Assembly: GCF_002746455.1 (NCBI RefSeq)
Contig: NZ_NWUW01000006.1
Span: forward strand, 124,001 to 188,000
DNA: 64,000 nt
Direction of reading: 5' to 3'
Source of the DNA: Bacillus fungorum
GTDB lineage: Bacteria > Bacillota > Bacilli > Bacillales > Bacillaceae_G
This document shows positions 10,141 through 17,570 of the stretch, piece after piece (position 1 is the first letter of the stretch; every line of letters starts with the position of its first letter). The position numbers and the translations under genes are program-made. The notes below the pieces were generated by a model that was not told the origin of the DNA, made no database searches, and worked only from the letters and a program-made list of their open reading frames with translations.

Positions 10141-10830
10141 ATGAAAATCAACCAATACATATGCGAAGCAAAATCCTGCTCAAGACGCGAGACAGATCGT
10201 CTTATTAAAGCAGACCGCGTGGCTATTAACGGCGAAATATGTACGCACGGTGCACTCGTAAGCGATGGGGATGTTGTCAAGATTGATGGGCAGGTTATTG
10301 CAAAAAAAGAGAAAGAAAAGGTGTATATCGTCTTTCATAAGCCAGTTGGCATTACTTGTACAGCAGCCGATCATATTGAAGGTAATATTATTGACTATAT
10401 CAATTACCCAGAGCGTATCTTTCCTGTTGGGCGATTGGATAAAGCGTCAGAAGGACTTATTTTATTAACGAATGACGGCGGGATTGCGAATCAAATTTTA
10501 CACGGTGATCATGAGCATGAGAAAGAATACATTGTTACTGTTGATAAACCTTTTACAGACTGGTTTATTAAGGAGATGTCCAGTGGTGTGAAAATTAAAG
10601 ATGGCATGACGAAGCCATGTAAAGTGACGAGGGTTGATCAGTCTACATTTCGTATCGTTTTAACGCAAGGAATGAACAGACAGATTCGGAGAATGAGCCG
10701 ATCTTTCGGGTTTACTGTAACAAAGTTAAAGCGAGAACGCATTATGAATATAGAGCTAGATGATCTTGAAGTGGGAAAATGGCGGAACATTACAGATGAA
10801 GAATTAGAAATATTAATAGGACAGCTATAG
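10141..10830 (+). CDS. RluF-type 23S rRNA pseudouridine synthase
   Basis: The 229-residue protein has an N-terminal S4 RNA-binding domain (KINQYICEAKSCSRRETDRL) and a RsuA/RluB/E/F catalytic domain with the key Asp in FPVGRLDKASEGLILLTNDG, followed by HEKEYIVTVDKP and QGMNRQIRRMSRSFGF. The order and wording of motifs, including DHEHEKEYIVTVDKPFTDWF and the ending ELDDLEVGKWRNITDEEL, match E. coli RluF most closely, which modifies U2604 of 23S rRNA; the exact target here is inferred. It has its own RBS AAAAGGAATAAG and is monocistronic. Confidence 0.88.
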   Translation: MKINQYICEAKSCSRRETDRLIKADRVAINGEICTHGALVSDGDVVKIDGQVIAKKEKEKVYIVFHKPVGITCTAADHIEGNIIDYINYPERIFPVGRLDKASEGLILLTNDGGIANQILHGDHEHEKEYIVTVDKPFTDWFIKEMSSGVKIKDGMTKPCKVTRVDQSTFRIVLTQGMNRQIRRMSRSFGFTVTKLKRERIMNIELDDLEVGKWRNITDEELEILIGQL

Positions 10831-10949
10831 GGCGGAAAAATTTTCTCCCTATATTTTTTTGTCAGAAAAAATAAAACTATTGATTTTTTAAAAAATAGCC
10901 CATATAATAAAAAACAACAAGTTTCGACAAGATATTTTATAAAAGTAAT

Positions 10950-11208
10950 GATGAGGACATGAGTTGTTTTTTACGATTCTCAGAGAGGGAAGCCTTAGGC
11001 TGTGAGCTTCCTAATACGGAAAGACAAGCTTACCACCTCTAAACTTCAAGAGTGAACTGCATGATGCATTGTAATTCTTGGCGGATAAAACCGTTATCAA
11101 TTTACACGAGCTATAAAATGAGCTTATTTTGTTATAAATTCATTTTATTAGAATAAGGGTGGAACCACGATTTCAACACTCGTCCCTTTGTTAGGGACGG
11201 GTGTTTTT
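10950..11208 (+). promoter_or_regulatory. T-box leader of brnQ
   Basis: The leader contains an AGAGAGGG Stem I element, the T-box AAGGGTGGAACCACG (about 11155-11169) and a terminator built from CACTCGTCCCTTTG and GGGACGGGTG ending in a T run (to 11208). T-boxes couple transport or synthesis genes to uncharged tRNA; for a branched-chain amino acid transporter a Leu, Ile or Val specifier is expected. CTT at 11007-11009 (Leu) lies at the position corresponding to the Asn triplet of the asnS leader, which is only suggestive. Confidence 0.9.
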
Positions 11209-11307
11209 TGCGTTCTTTTACGGGGAAGTATGCTTGAAAGAGGATATGTGACGGATTTTAATTCAGAATATTTTGTTAATTAATAATTATTTAGGAGGTT
11301 AGTAGAA

Positions 11308-12633
11308 ATGAAATCATCTTTAAAGTTTTCTGAGATGTTTGCAATAAGTTTAATGTTATTTGCACTATTTTTCGGTGCAGGTAATATGATTTTCCCACCA
11401 GCGTTAGGGCAAGGTGCTGGAACTGATGTATGGATCGCGTTGTTTGGTTTTGTCGTAACAGGTGTTGGATTGCCTTTATTAGGAGTTATCGTTATAGCTC
11501 TAAAGGGAGATATTAATGAGCTAGCAGGGCGTGTACACCCTATATTCGCACTAGTTTTTATCACTGCAATTTATTTATGTTTAGGCGTATTCGTAAGTGT
11601 TCCACGTACAGGAACTGTTGCTTATGAAATGAGTGTGGCACCATTTTTACCAAGTGAGATAGCTGATCAATCATATCCACTTGTTATTTTTACATTCATT
11701 TTCTTTGCCGTAACTTTCTATTTAGCTTTAAACCCATCGAAATTAGTGGGCCGCATCGGTAAAGTATTAACTCCGATTTTATTAGCTGTTATTGCAATTA
11801 TTGTAGTGAAAGCACTTATTACACCAATTGGAGAATTTGGTGCACCGACAGAAGCATATAGTGCTCCGCTCTTTAAAGGTTTTATTGATGGTTATTTAAC
11901 TTTAGATGGACTTGCAGCACTTGTTTTCGGAAATGTTGTCATTCATGCTTTAAAAGCAAAAGGTGTTACAAATAAAAACAGCATTGCGAAAGTAACAATT
12001 TTTGCAGGATTTATTGCAGCACTTGGTTTACTACTAGTTTACTTGGCGCTTGCTTATCTTGGAGCTTCTAGTGTATCTCTTGGAATGGGAGCAAACGGAG
12101 GAATTATTTTAACAAACGTTGTAAATCATTTATTCGGTAGTTACGGAACATTATTACTAGGTATTGCAATTACAGCAGCATGCTTAACAACTTCTGTAGG
12201 TATTGTTGCAGCTTGTGGTGATTATTTCTCTTCATTATTACCAAAGCTTTCTTATCAAAAAGTCGTTTTCATTTTCTGTGTATTAGCATTTATGGTAGCG
12301 AATCTTGGATTAACTCAGTTAAATGCATTAGCATTACCAATTTTAATTGCAATTTACCCAATCGGTATCGTGCTGATTGTATTATCACTTGTTGAAAACT
12401 ACGTTCGTCTTCCATTAGCGATGTATGTAGGTGGTATTGTAGGAGCATTTGCAATAAGTTTCTTTGATGGATTACACAATGCAAACCTTCAAATTGCAGC
12501 GCTAGCCCCTATTTTAGATAAGATTCCACTATATAGTGTAGGCATTGGTTGGTTAGTTCCAGGCATAATCGGTATAGGATTCGGTTATATAGTTTCTAAG
12601 TTTCAAAAGCAGGAAATTGCTGTAGAAAAATAG
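11308..12633 (+). CDS. brnQ: Branched-chain amino acid transport system carrier protein
   Basis: A 441-residue LIVCS-family secondary transporter that imports Leu, Ile and Val with Na+ or H+. About twelve membrane helices are visible from residue 12 (MFAISLMLFALFFGAGNMIF) to residue 430 (VGIGWLVPGIIGIGFGYIVS). Family hallmarks are FGAGNMIFPPALG near the N-terminus and ACLTTSVGIVAACGDYF in the second half. The start has AGGAGG 8-9 nt upstream. It is monocistronic, under T-box control, with a terminator behind it. Confidence 0.95.
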   Translation: MKSSLKFSEMFAISLMLFALFFGAGNMIFPPALGQGAGTDVWIALFGFVVTGVGLPLLGVIVIALKGDINELAGRVHPIFALVFITAIYLCLGVFVSVPRTGTVAYEMSVAPFLPSEIADQSYPLVIFTFIFFAVTFYLALNPSKLVGRIGKVLTPILLAVIAIIVVKALITPIGEFGAPTEAYSAPLFKGFIDGYLTLDGLAALVFGNVVIHALKAKGVTNKNSIAKVTIFAGFIAALGLLLVYLALAYLGASSVSLGMGANGGIILTNVVNHLFGSYGTLLLGIAITAACLTTSVGIVAACGDYFSSLLPKLSYQKVVFIFCVLAFMVANLGLTQLNALALPILIAIYPIGIVLIVLSLVENYVRLPLAMYVGGIVGAFAISFFDGLHNANLQIAALAPILDKIPLYSVGIGWLVPGIIGIGFGYIVSKFQKQEIAVEK

Positions 12634-12638
12634 AGGAA

Positions 12639-12672
12639 AGAGGCTTTCTATGAAAGAAAGCCTCTTTTTTTG
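12639..12672 (+). terminator. Terminator after brnQ
   Basis: AGAGGCTTTCT and GAAAGCCTCT form a stem followed by a T run right after the brnQ stop. Confidence 0.9.
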
Positions 12673-12728
12673 TAGAAAAAGCCGTATATAGAGAAATTTA
12701 GATATTAAAAATTTTATACGTAATATAG

Positions 12729-12758
12729 TTGACAAAAAATTTACGAGTAGGCTAAGAT
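12729..12758 (+). promoter_or_regulatory. Possible promoter upstream of the isd locus
   Basis: TTGACA (12729-12734) and TAAGAT (12753-12758) are spaced 18 nt. It lies about 130 bases before the first Fur box, so the iron-regulated promoter may instead be nearer the boxes. Confidence 0.4.
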
Positions 12759-12890
12759 TGACTTAGTTGTGGAAATATTGGAAGGAAAGTGAGGAGTGAA
12801 AGGTATAAGGTTTTCTATAACGATATCATTTTTGTAGATAGAGGTGATAGAGTAGGAGAATGGTGAGTTTTATTTTTTTTGAGCTTAATT

Positions 12891-12909
12891 GAGAATGATA
12901 ATCATTAAA
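12891..12909 (+). promoter_or_regulatory. Fur box 1 upstream of isdC
   Basis: GAGAATGATAATCATTAAA matches 16 of 19 positions of the Fur consensus GATAATGATAATCATTATC. Fur with Fe2+ would repress the heme operon. Confidence 0.85.
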
Positions 12910-12938
12910 AGGGATGGGGATTATTTTTAATAATAAGT

Positions 12939-12957
12939 GAGAATGATAATCAATAAC
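12939..12957 (+). promoter_or_regulatory. Fur box 2 upstream of isdC
   Basis: GAGAATGATAATCAATAAC is a second match to the Fur consensus, 48 bp after the first and in the same orientation. Confidence 0.8.
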
Positions 12958-13024
12958 GTTTGTGTTACATAAAGTAATGCGAACTAAATAATAGGTAGAA
13001 GAGATTATTTTTTTCTTATAAATT

Positions 13025-13043
13025 GAGAATAATTATCATTTTC
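13025..13043 (+). promoter_or_regulatory. Fur box 3 upstream of isdC
   Basis: GAGAATAATTATCATTTTC is a weaker Fur-like site, 42 bases before the isdC start, well placed to block transcription or elongation. Confidence 0.7.
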
Positions 13044-13084
13044 AAAAAGTGAAATAAAAGATAACTAAGGAGGAAACAAGAAAA

Positions 13085-13795
13085 ATGAAAAAGTTTTCTG
13101 TATTACCCGCTTTTATTATAACGTTCGTATGTATGCTAACTTTTCTTGTTATGCCATATGGGAAAGCTTCAGCACAACTAGCTGACGGTACTTATGATAT
13201 TAACTATGTCATTCAAAAAGCGGAAAATGACTCAGCTTCAATGGCAAATGACTATTTTGAAAAGCCAGCAAAATTAGTAGTGAAAAACGGTGAAATGAGA
13301 GTACAAGTTCCGATGAATCATAGTGCTTGGATTACAGAATTTAAAGCACCAGAGAACGGGAATTTTGTTGATGCAAAAGTTGTTAGTAAAGATGAATCGG
13401 CGGATAAAAGAACAGTAGAGTTTAAGGTAGATGATTTATCTAAGCCGGCAGCTGTAAAAATTCATGTTGTTGTACCAAGTGCAAACTATGACCATCATTA
13501 CACAATTCGTTTTGCTTTTGATGCAAATGTAAAAGCGGTAGGTGGCGATAACGGCGTGGCTACTACAACAAAAAATAATGATCAAGCGAAAACAGATACA
13601 CAAGTAAAAGAAGAGAAAACAAAAGTAGAGAGTAAGGAAACAGCTAAAGAAGCGAACAAAGAAACAAAAAATGAAAATGGAAAAGCTGAAAAAACAGATA
13701 ACCCCAAAACAGGCGATGAAGCACGTATTGGATTGTTTGCAGCGCTAATTCTAATTTCAGGTGTTTTCTTAATCCGTAAAGTACGTCAAAACTAA
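13085..13795 (+). CDS. isdC: Heme-binding cell-wall protein IsdC (NEAT, sortase B substrate)
   Basis: The 236-residue precursor has a signal peptide (1 to about 30, cleaving near ASA-QLADG), one NEAT domain (about 30-155) with the heme-binding Tyr motif YDHHY in a strand before the RFAF segment, a charged spacer rich in Lys, Glu and Thr, and a C-terminal sortase B sorting signal NPKTG (about 206-210) followed by a hydrophobic helix and a basic tail (RKVRQN). In B. anthracis IsdC is the wall-anchored relay that takes heme from secreted NEAT hemophores. AAGGAGG precedes the ATG. First gene of the Fur-controlled isd operon. Confidence 0.95.
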   Translation: MKKFSVLPAFIITFVCMLTFLVMPYGKASAQLADGTYDINYVIQKAENDSASMANDYFEKPAKLVVKNGEMRVQVPMNHSAWITEFKAPENGNFVDAKVVSKDESADKRTVEFKVDDLSKPAAVKIHVVVPSANYDHHYTIRFAFDANVKAVGGDNGVATTTKNNDQAKTDTQVKEEKTKVESKETAKEANKETKNENGKAEKTDNPKTGDEARIGLFAALILISGVFLIRKVRQN

Positions 13796-13814
13796 ATAAA
13801 GGAGCGGTATTCCA

Positions 13815-16592
13815 TTGAATAAATATTTTAAAATGGTTGTTGCGATGTTTTTAATGGTATTTACATTCGTATCAACATTACAACCCCTTGCGGTTCAAGC
13901 TGCTAGTCAACTAGCTGACGGTGAATATTCAATTGGTTTCAAAGTTCTTAAAGACAAATCAGATGAAGAATCTATGATGAATCAATACTCTGTAAGTCCA
14001 GGAACTTTAAAAGTGAAGGATGGGAAAAAGAAAGTATTCTTTACGTTAACGCATAGTTCATGGATTACGAAATTTGAAACAGAAAAAGCAGGTCAGCTCG
14101 TTGAGACAAATGTAATTAGTGAAGATAAAGAAAAAGATACAAGAGTAGTAGAATTTGATGTAGAAGATGTAGAGAAGATATTAAATGCAAAAGTAAAAGT
14201 TGATATTGATGCGTTTAATTATCATCATTACTATGACATTCGTATTTCATTCGACCAAAATAGTATTACACCAATTCATGTAGAAAAACCAGATGAAAAA
14301 GAGGACCCAGCTAATAAGCCAGATCCAAATGAAACTACGGATCCAGGTCAGAAGCCCGACCAAAAGCCTGACCCAGATCAACAACCAAATTCTAACACAA
14401 TTGAAGATGGTGAGTACAGTATTCCTTTCAAAGTATTAAAAGATAAAACAGATGAAGAATCTAAAATGAATAGTTACATGGAAAATCCAGGAGTATTGGA
14501 AGTAGAAAATGGTAAGAAAAAAGCAATTGTAACGCTAAAGAGTAGCTCATTAATTAAAAATTTCCAAACAGAAAAAGATGGTGCATTTGTTGATGCAAAA
14601 GTAGTGAGTGAAGATAAAGAAAAAGATACAAGAGTAGTAGAGTTTGAAGTAGCTGATTTATCAAAAAAAATAAATACAAAAGTATTTATTGAGATGGCAT
14701 CAAAAAATTATAAACAAACGCATGACGTACAACTTGTATTTGAACAAGACAAACTTGAACCAATTAAAAGTGAAGATAAACAACCAGGTGGAGACAAACA
14801 GCCAGATGGAGACAAACAGCCGGATGGAGATAAACAACCAGATGGAGACAAACAGCCAGATGGAGACAAACAACCGGATGGAGATAAACAGCCGGATGGA
14901 GATAAACAACCAGATGGAGACAAACAACCGGATGGAGATAAACAGCCAGATGCTGAAACAATTAAAGATGGTGAATACAGCATCGGTTTTAAAGTGTTAA
15001 AAGATAAGACTGAAGAAATTTCAATGATGAACACGTATACAAAGAGTCCAGGTGTGTTAAAGGTGAAAGATGGTAAAAAATACGTATCATTCACATTAAC
15101 GAATAGCTCATGGATTACAAAGTTTGAATTTGAGAAAAATGGTTCATTTCTTGATGCAAGTGTATTAAGTGAAGATAAGAAAGCTGATACACGCGTAGTG
15201 GAAGTAGAAATAGCAGATTTATCGAAAAAATTAAATGCAAAAGTGAAAGTAGATATCGATTCAATGAATTACCATCATTTTTACGATATTCAATTTGCAT
15301 TTGATAAAGATAGCATTCAGCCGGTAGATAACCAAGGTGGAAATGATAACCAAGGTGGAAATGATAACCAAGGCGGAAACAACAACCAAGGCGGAAACAA
15401 CAACCAAGGTGGAAATGACAACCAAGGCGGAAATGACAACCAAGACGATAACAAAACAATTGATCCCAATGCTCTTACAGATGGTGAATACAGCATCGAC
15501 TTTAAAGTTTTAAAAGATAAAACAGAAGAAATTTCAATGATGAACACATATACGAAGAGTCCAGGTGTATTAAAAGTGAAAGATGGTAAGAAATATGTGT
15601 CATTCACATTAACAAATAGTTCATGGATTACGAAGTTTGAGTTTGAAAAGAATAGTGCGTTCGTCGATGCAAAAGTATTAGGTACAAATAAAGAGCAAGA
15701 TACAAGAGTAGTAGAAGTGGAAGTAGATGATTTATCGAAAAAGTTAAATGCAAAAGTGAAAGTGGACATTGATGCGATGAATTATCATCACTTCTATGAC
15801 ATTCAATTTGCATTTGATAAAGGAAGTATTAAAGCTTTAGGTAACCAAGGTGGAAACGACAAGCAAGGTGGAAACGACAAGCAAGGTGGAAACGACAAGC
15901 AAGGTGGAAACAACAACCAAGGTGGAAGCAATAACCTAAATGAAAAACCAACAGTGGATCCGAAAAATTTAAAAGATGGTCAGTATGATATTGCTTTTAA
16001 AGTGTTAAAAGATAAGACTGAAGAAATTTCAATGATGAATCAATATGTTGTAAGTCCAGCAAGATTAACGGTGAAAGATGGTAAGAAGTATGTTGCAATG
16101 ACACTAAAAAATAGTGAATGGATTACAAAATTCCAAACAGAAAATAATGGTGGATTTGCAGATGCAAAAGTAGTAAGTGAAGATAAGGCTGCAAATACAA
16201 GAGTAGTAGAATTTGAGGTTAATGACTTATTTGCAAAATTAAATGCAAAAGTAAAAGTAGATATCGATTCAATGAACTACCACCACTTCTACGATGTACA
16301 AATTCAATTCGATACAAATAACATCGGAGCGGTAGGAACTATTAAAGAGGATCCAAAAAATGATCCGAAAAATCCAGTGACTACACCGAAAGTAGACAAT
16401 GTAAAAACAGTAAGTACTCCTGATTTTAACCGAAATGCAGATGATAAGAAGAAAAAAGAAGATACAAAAAATGATTCAAAAAAAGAGAAAAACTCAAAAA
16501 CAGCAGATACAGCACAACTTGGTTTATACATGGTGTTACTGCTAGGTTCACTTGCTTTACTAGTTCGTAAATATAGAGCAGGTAGATTGTAA
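13815..16592 (+). CDS. Five-NEAT hemophore, IsdX2-like
   Basis: The 925-residue protein has a signal peptide (1-~30) and five NEAT domains (about 31-155, 195-318, 382-505, 552-672, 718-840) joined by repetitive linkers. Domains 1, 3, 4 and 5 have the heme Tyr pair YHHYY or YHHFY; domain 2 has YKQTH and SLIKN in place of SWITK, so probably does not bind heme. The C-terminus has NSKTA (~892), a hydrophobic helix and a basic tail, resembling a degenerate sorting signal. By architecture it matches B. anthracis IsdX2, which strips heme from hemoglobin and passes it to IsdC. TTG start at 13815 with AAAGGAG. Domains 3 and 4 are nearly identical. Confidence 0.93.
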   Translation: MNKYFKMVVAMFLMVFTFVSTLQPLAVQAASQLADGEYSIGFKVLKDKSDEESMMNQYSVSPGTLKVKDGKKKVFFTLTHSSWITKFETEKAGQLVETNVISEDKEKDTRVVEFDVEDVEKILNAKVKVDIDAFNYHHYYDIRISFDQNSITPIHVEKPDEKEDPANKPDPNETTDPGQKPDQKPDPDQQPNSNTIEDGEYSIPFKVLKDKTDEESKMNSYMENPGVLEVENGKKKAIVTLKSSSLIKNFQTEKDGAFVDAKVVSEDKEKDTRVVEFEVADLSKKINTKVFIEMASKNYKQTHDVQLVFEQDKLEPIKSEDKQPGGDKQPDGDKQPDGDKQPDGDKQPDGDKQPDGDKQPDGDKQPDGDKQPDGDKQPDAETIKDGEYSIGFKVLKDKTEEISMMNTYTKSPGVLKVKDGKKYVSFTLTNSSWITKFEFEKNGSFLDASVLSEDKKADTRVVEVEIADLSKKLNAKVKVDIDSMNYHHFYDIQFAFDKDSIQPVDNQGGNDNQGGNDNQGGNNNQGGNNNQGGNDNQGGNDNQDDNKTIDPNALTDGEYSIDFKVLKDKTEEISMMNTYTKSPGVLKVKDGKKYVSFTLTNSSWITKFEFEKNSAFVDAKVLGTNKEQDTRVVEVEVDDLSKKLNAKVKVDIDAMNYHHFYDIQFAFDKGSIKALGNQGGNDKQGGNDKQGGNDKQGGNNNQGGSNNLNEKPTVDPKNLKDGQYDIAFKVLKDKTEEISMMNQYVVSPARLTVKDGKKYVAMTLKNSEWITKFQTENNGGFADAKVVSEDKAANTRVVEFEVNDLFAKLNAKVKVDIDSMNYHHFYDVQIQFDTNNIGAVGTIKEDPKNDPKNPVTTPKVDNVKTVSTPDFNRNADDKKKKEDTKNDSKKEKNSKTADTAQLGLYMVLLLGSLALLVRKYRAGRL
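14772..14951 (+). repeat. 18-bp tandem repeat coding for GDKQPD, 10 units
   Basis: Ten units of 18 bp encode EDKQPG then nine GDKQPD in the linker between NEAT2 and NEAT3. Units differ only at silent third positions such as GAC/GAT and CCA/CCG. The array keeps frame, so unit gain or loss changes linker length without breaking the protein. Confidence 0.95.
15330..15449 (+). repeat. 18-bp tandem repeat coding for NQGGND/N, 6 units plus a partial unit
   Basis: Six 18-bp units (NQGGND or NQGGNN) and a degenerate last one form the NEAT3-NEAT4 linker. Confidence 0.93.
15843..15932 (+). repeat. 18-bp tandem repeat coding for NQGGND / KQGGND, 5 units
   Basis: Five 18-bp units form the NEAT4-NEAT5 linker. 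They are related to the NEAT3-NEAT4 linker array but carry Lys (AAG) in place of Asn in three units. Confidence 0.93.
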
Positions 16593-16598
16593 TTTTTG

Positions 16599-16636
16599 AA
16601 GTCTTGATGCATGTCCGCATGCATCAAGACTTGTTT
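16599..16636 (+). terminator. 15-bp perfect hairpin between isdX2 and the SBP gene
   Basis: AAGTCTTGATGCATG (16599-16613) and CATGCATCAAGACTT (16618-16632) pair perfectly around a TCCG loop and are followed by GTTTC. The T tail is short, so it may be a leaky terminator or an RNA-processing or stability element inside the operon. Confidence 0.75.
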
Positions 16637-16661
16637 CATATTATTTGGAAAGGAGTGGTGA

Positions 16662-17543
16662 TTGAGAGTGAAGAAAATTGCAAGTGTACTAATGGCTATC
16701 ATTTTATTAGTGAGTATAGCTGGGTGCTCATCACCAAAGAAAGAAACAGCGAAGCAGGTAAAGAGCGAGAGTAAAGAGAGAGTTGTTGCAACGACAGTCG
16801 CTGTAACTGAAATTATGGATGCATTAGAAGTAGATTTAGTTGGTGTTCCAACAAGTTCTAAAACTTTACCAAAACGATATAAAGGTTTACCAGAAGTAGG
16901 GAATCCGATGAGCCCTGATATGGAAAAAGTAAAATCATTAAAGCCGTCAGAAGTATTATCCGTGACAACACTTGAATATGAATTAAAGCCAGTTTTTGAT
17001 GGTGTGGGTATGAAAGCAAACTTTTTAGATTTAACAAGTTTGAAAAATATGCAAAATTCAATTAATGATTTAGGTAAGAAATATGGACGTGAAAAGCAGG
17101 CTGAAGCAGTAGTAACGAAGTTAGATAACAAGATTGCAGAGATTAAAAAAGCAGTAAAGGGAAAGAAAGAACCGACAGTGCTTATTTTATTAGGTGTGCC
17201 GGGAAGTTATTTAGTAGCAACAGAGCATTCCTATATTGGTGATTTGGTGAAACAACTAGGTGGTAAAAATATTGTGCAAGGTGAACAAGTAGAATATTTA
17301 GCTTCTAATACGGAGTATTTAAAGAAAGCTGATCCAGATATTATTTTACGAGCAGCACACGGTATGCCTGATGAAGTTGTAAAAATGTTCGATAAAGAAT
17401 TTAAAACGAATGACATTTGGAAACATTTTGCGGCAGTTAAAAATAATCGTGTTTACGATTTAGAAGAGCGTTTATTTGGGACGACAGGCAATTTAGCAGC
17501 AATTGAAGCGTTAGATGAATTGAAAAAAATGATGTATCCGTGA
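16662..17543 (+). CDS. isdE: Heme ABC transporter substrate-binding lipoprotein (IsdE)
   Basis: A 293-residue lipoprotein with a signal sequence and lipobox LVSIAGC (Cys about residue 22), then a class III periplasmic-binding fold (VATTVAVTEIMDALEVDLVGVP, ... GKKEPTVLILLGVPGSYLVA, GDLVKQLGGKNIV). It would hold heme at the outer membrane face and deliver it to the permease. The TTG at 16662 has AAAGGAG at about 6 nt; GTG 16668 is an alternative. It lies inside the isd operon between the hemophore and the permease, which supports heme as ligand. Confidence 0.9.
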   Translation: MRVKKIASVLMAIILLVSIAGCSSPKKETAKQVKSESKERVVATTVAVTEIMDALEVDLVGVPTSSKTLPKRYKGLPEVGNPMSPDMEKVKSLKPSEVLSVTTLEYELKPVFDGVGMKANFLDLTSLKNMQNSINDLGKKYGREKQAEAVVTKLDNKIAEIKKAVKGKKEPTVLILLGVPGSYLVATEHSYIGDLVKQLGGKNIVQGEQVEYLASNTEYLKKADPDIILRAAHGMPDEVVKMFDKEFKTNDIWKHFAAVKNNRVYDLEERLFGTTGNLAAIEALDELKKMMYP

Positions 17544-17570
17544 TGCATTTTAATATAAAGGAAGAGTGGA

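Noticed and set aside
14708-15094. Minus-strand ORF of 128 residues with repeats of SGCLSP type
   Set aside because: It is the antisense of the GDKQPD coding repeat of the hemophore; periodic repeats keep all frames open. No RBS or promoter.
15115-15769. Minus-strand ORFs rich in LGCHFRLG and FPPWLS repeats
   Set aside because: Antisense shadows of the Asn/Gly-rich linker array.
16304-17131. Minus-strand 275-residue ORF opposite the end of the hemophore and isdE
   Set aside because: Covers two well-supported genes and the hairpin; amino acid composition is antisense-like (Ser/Phe-rich).
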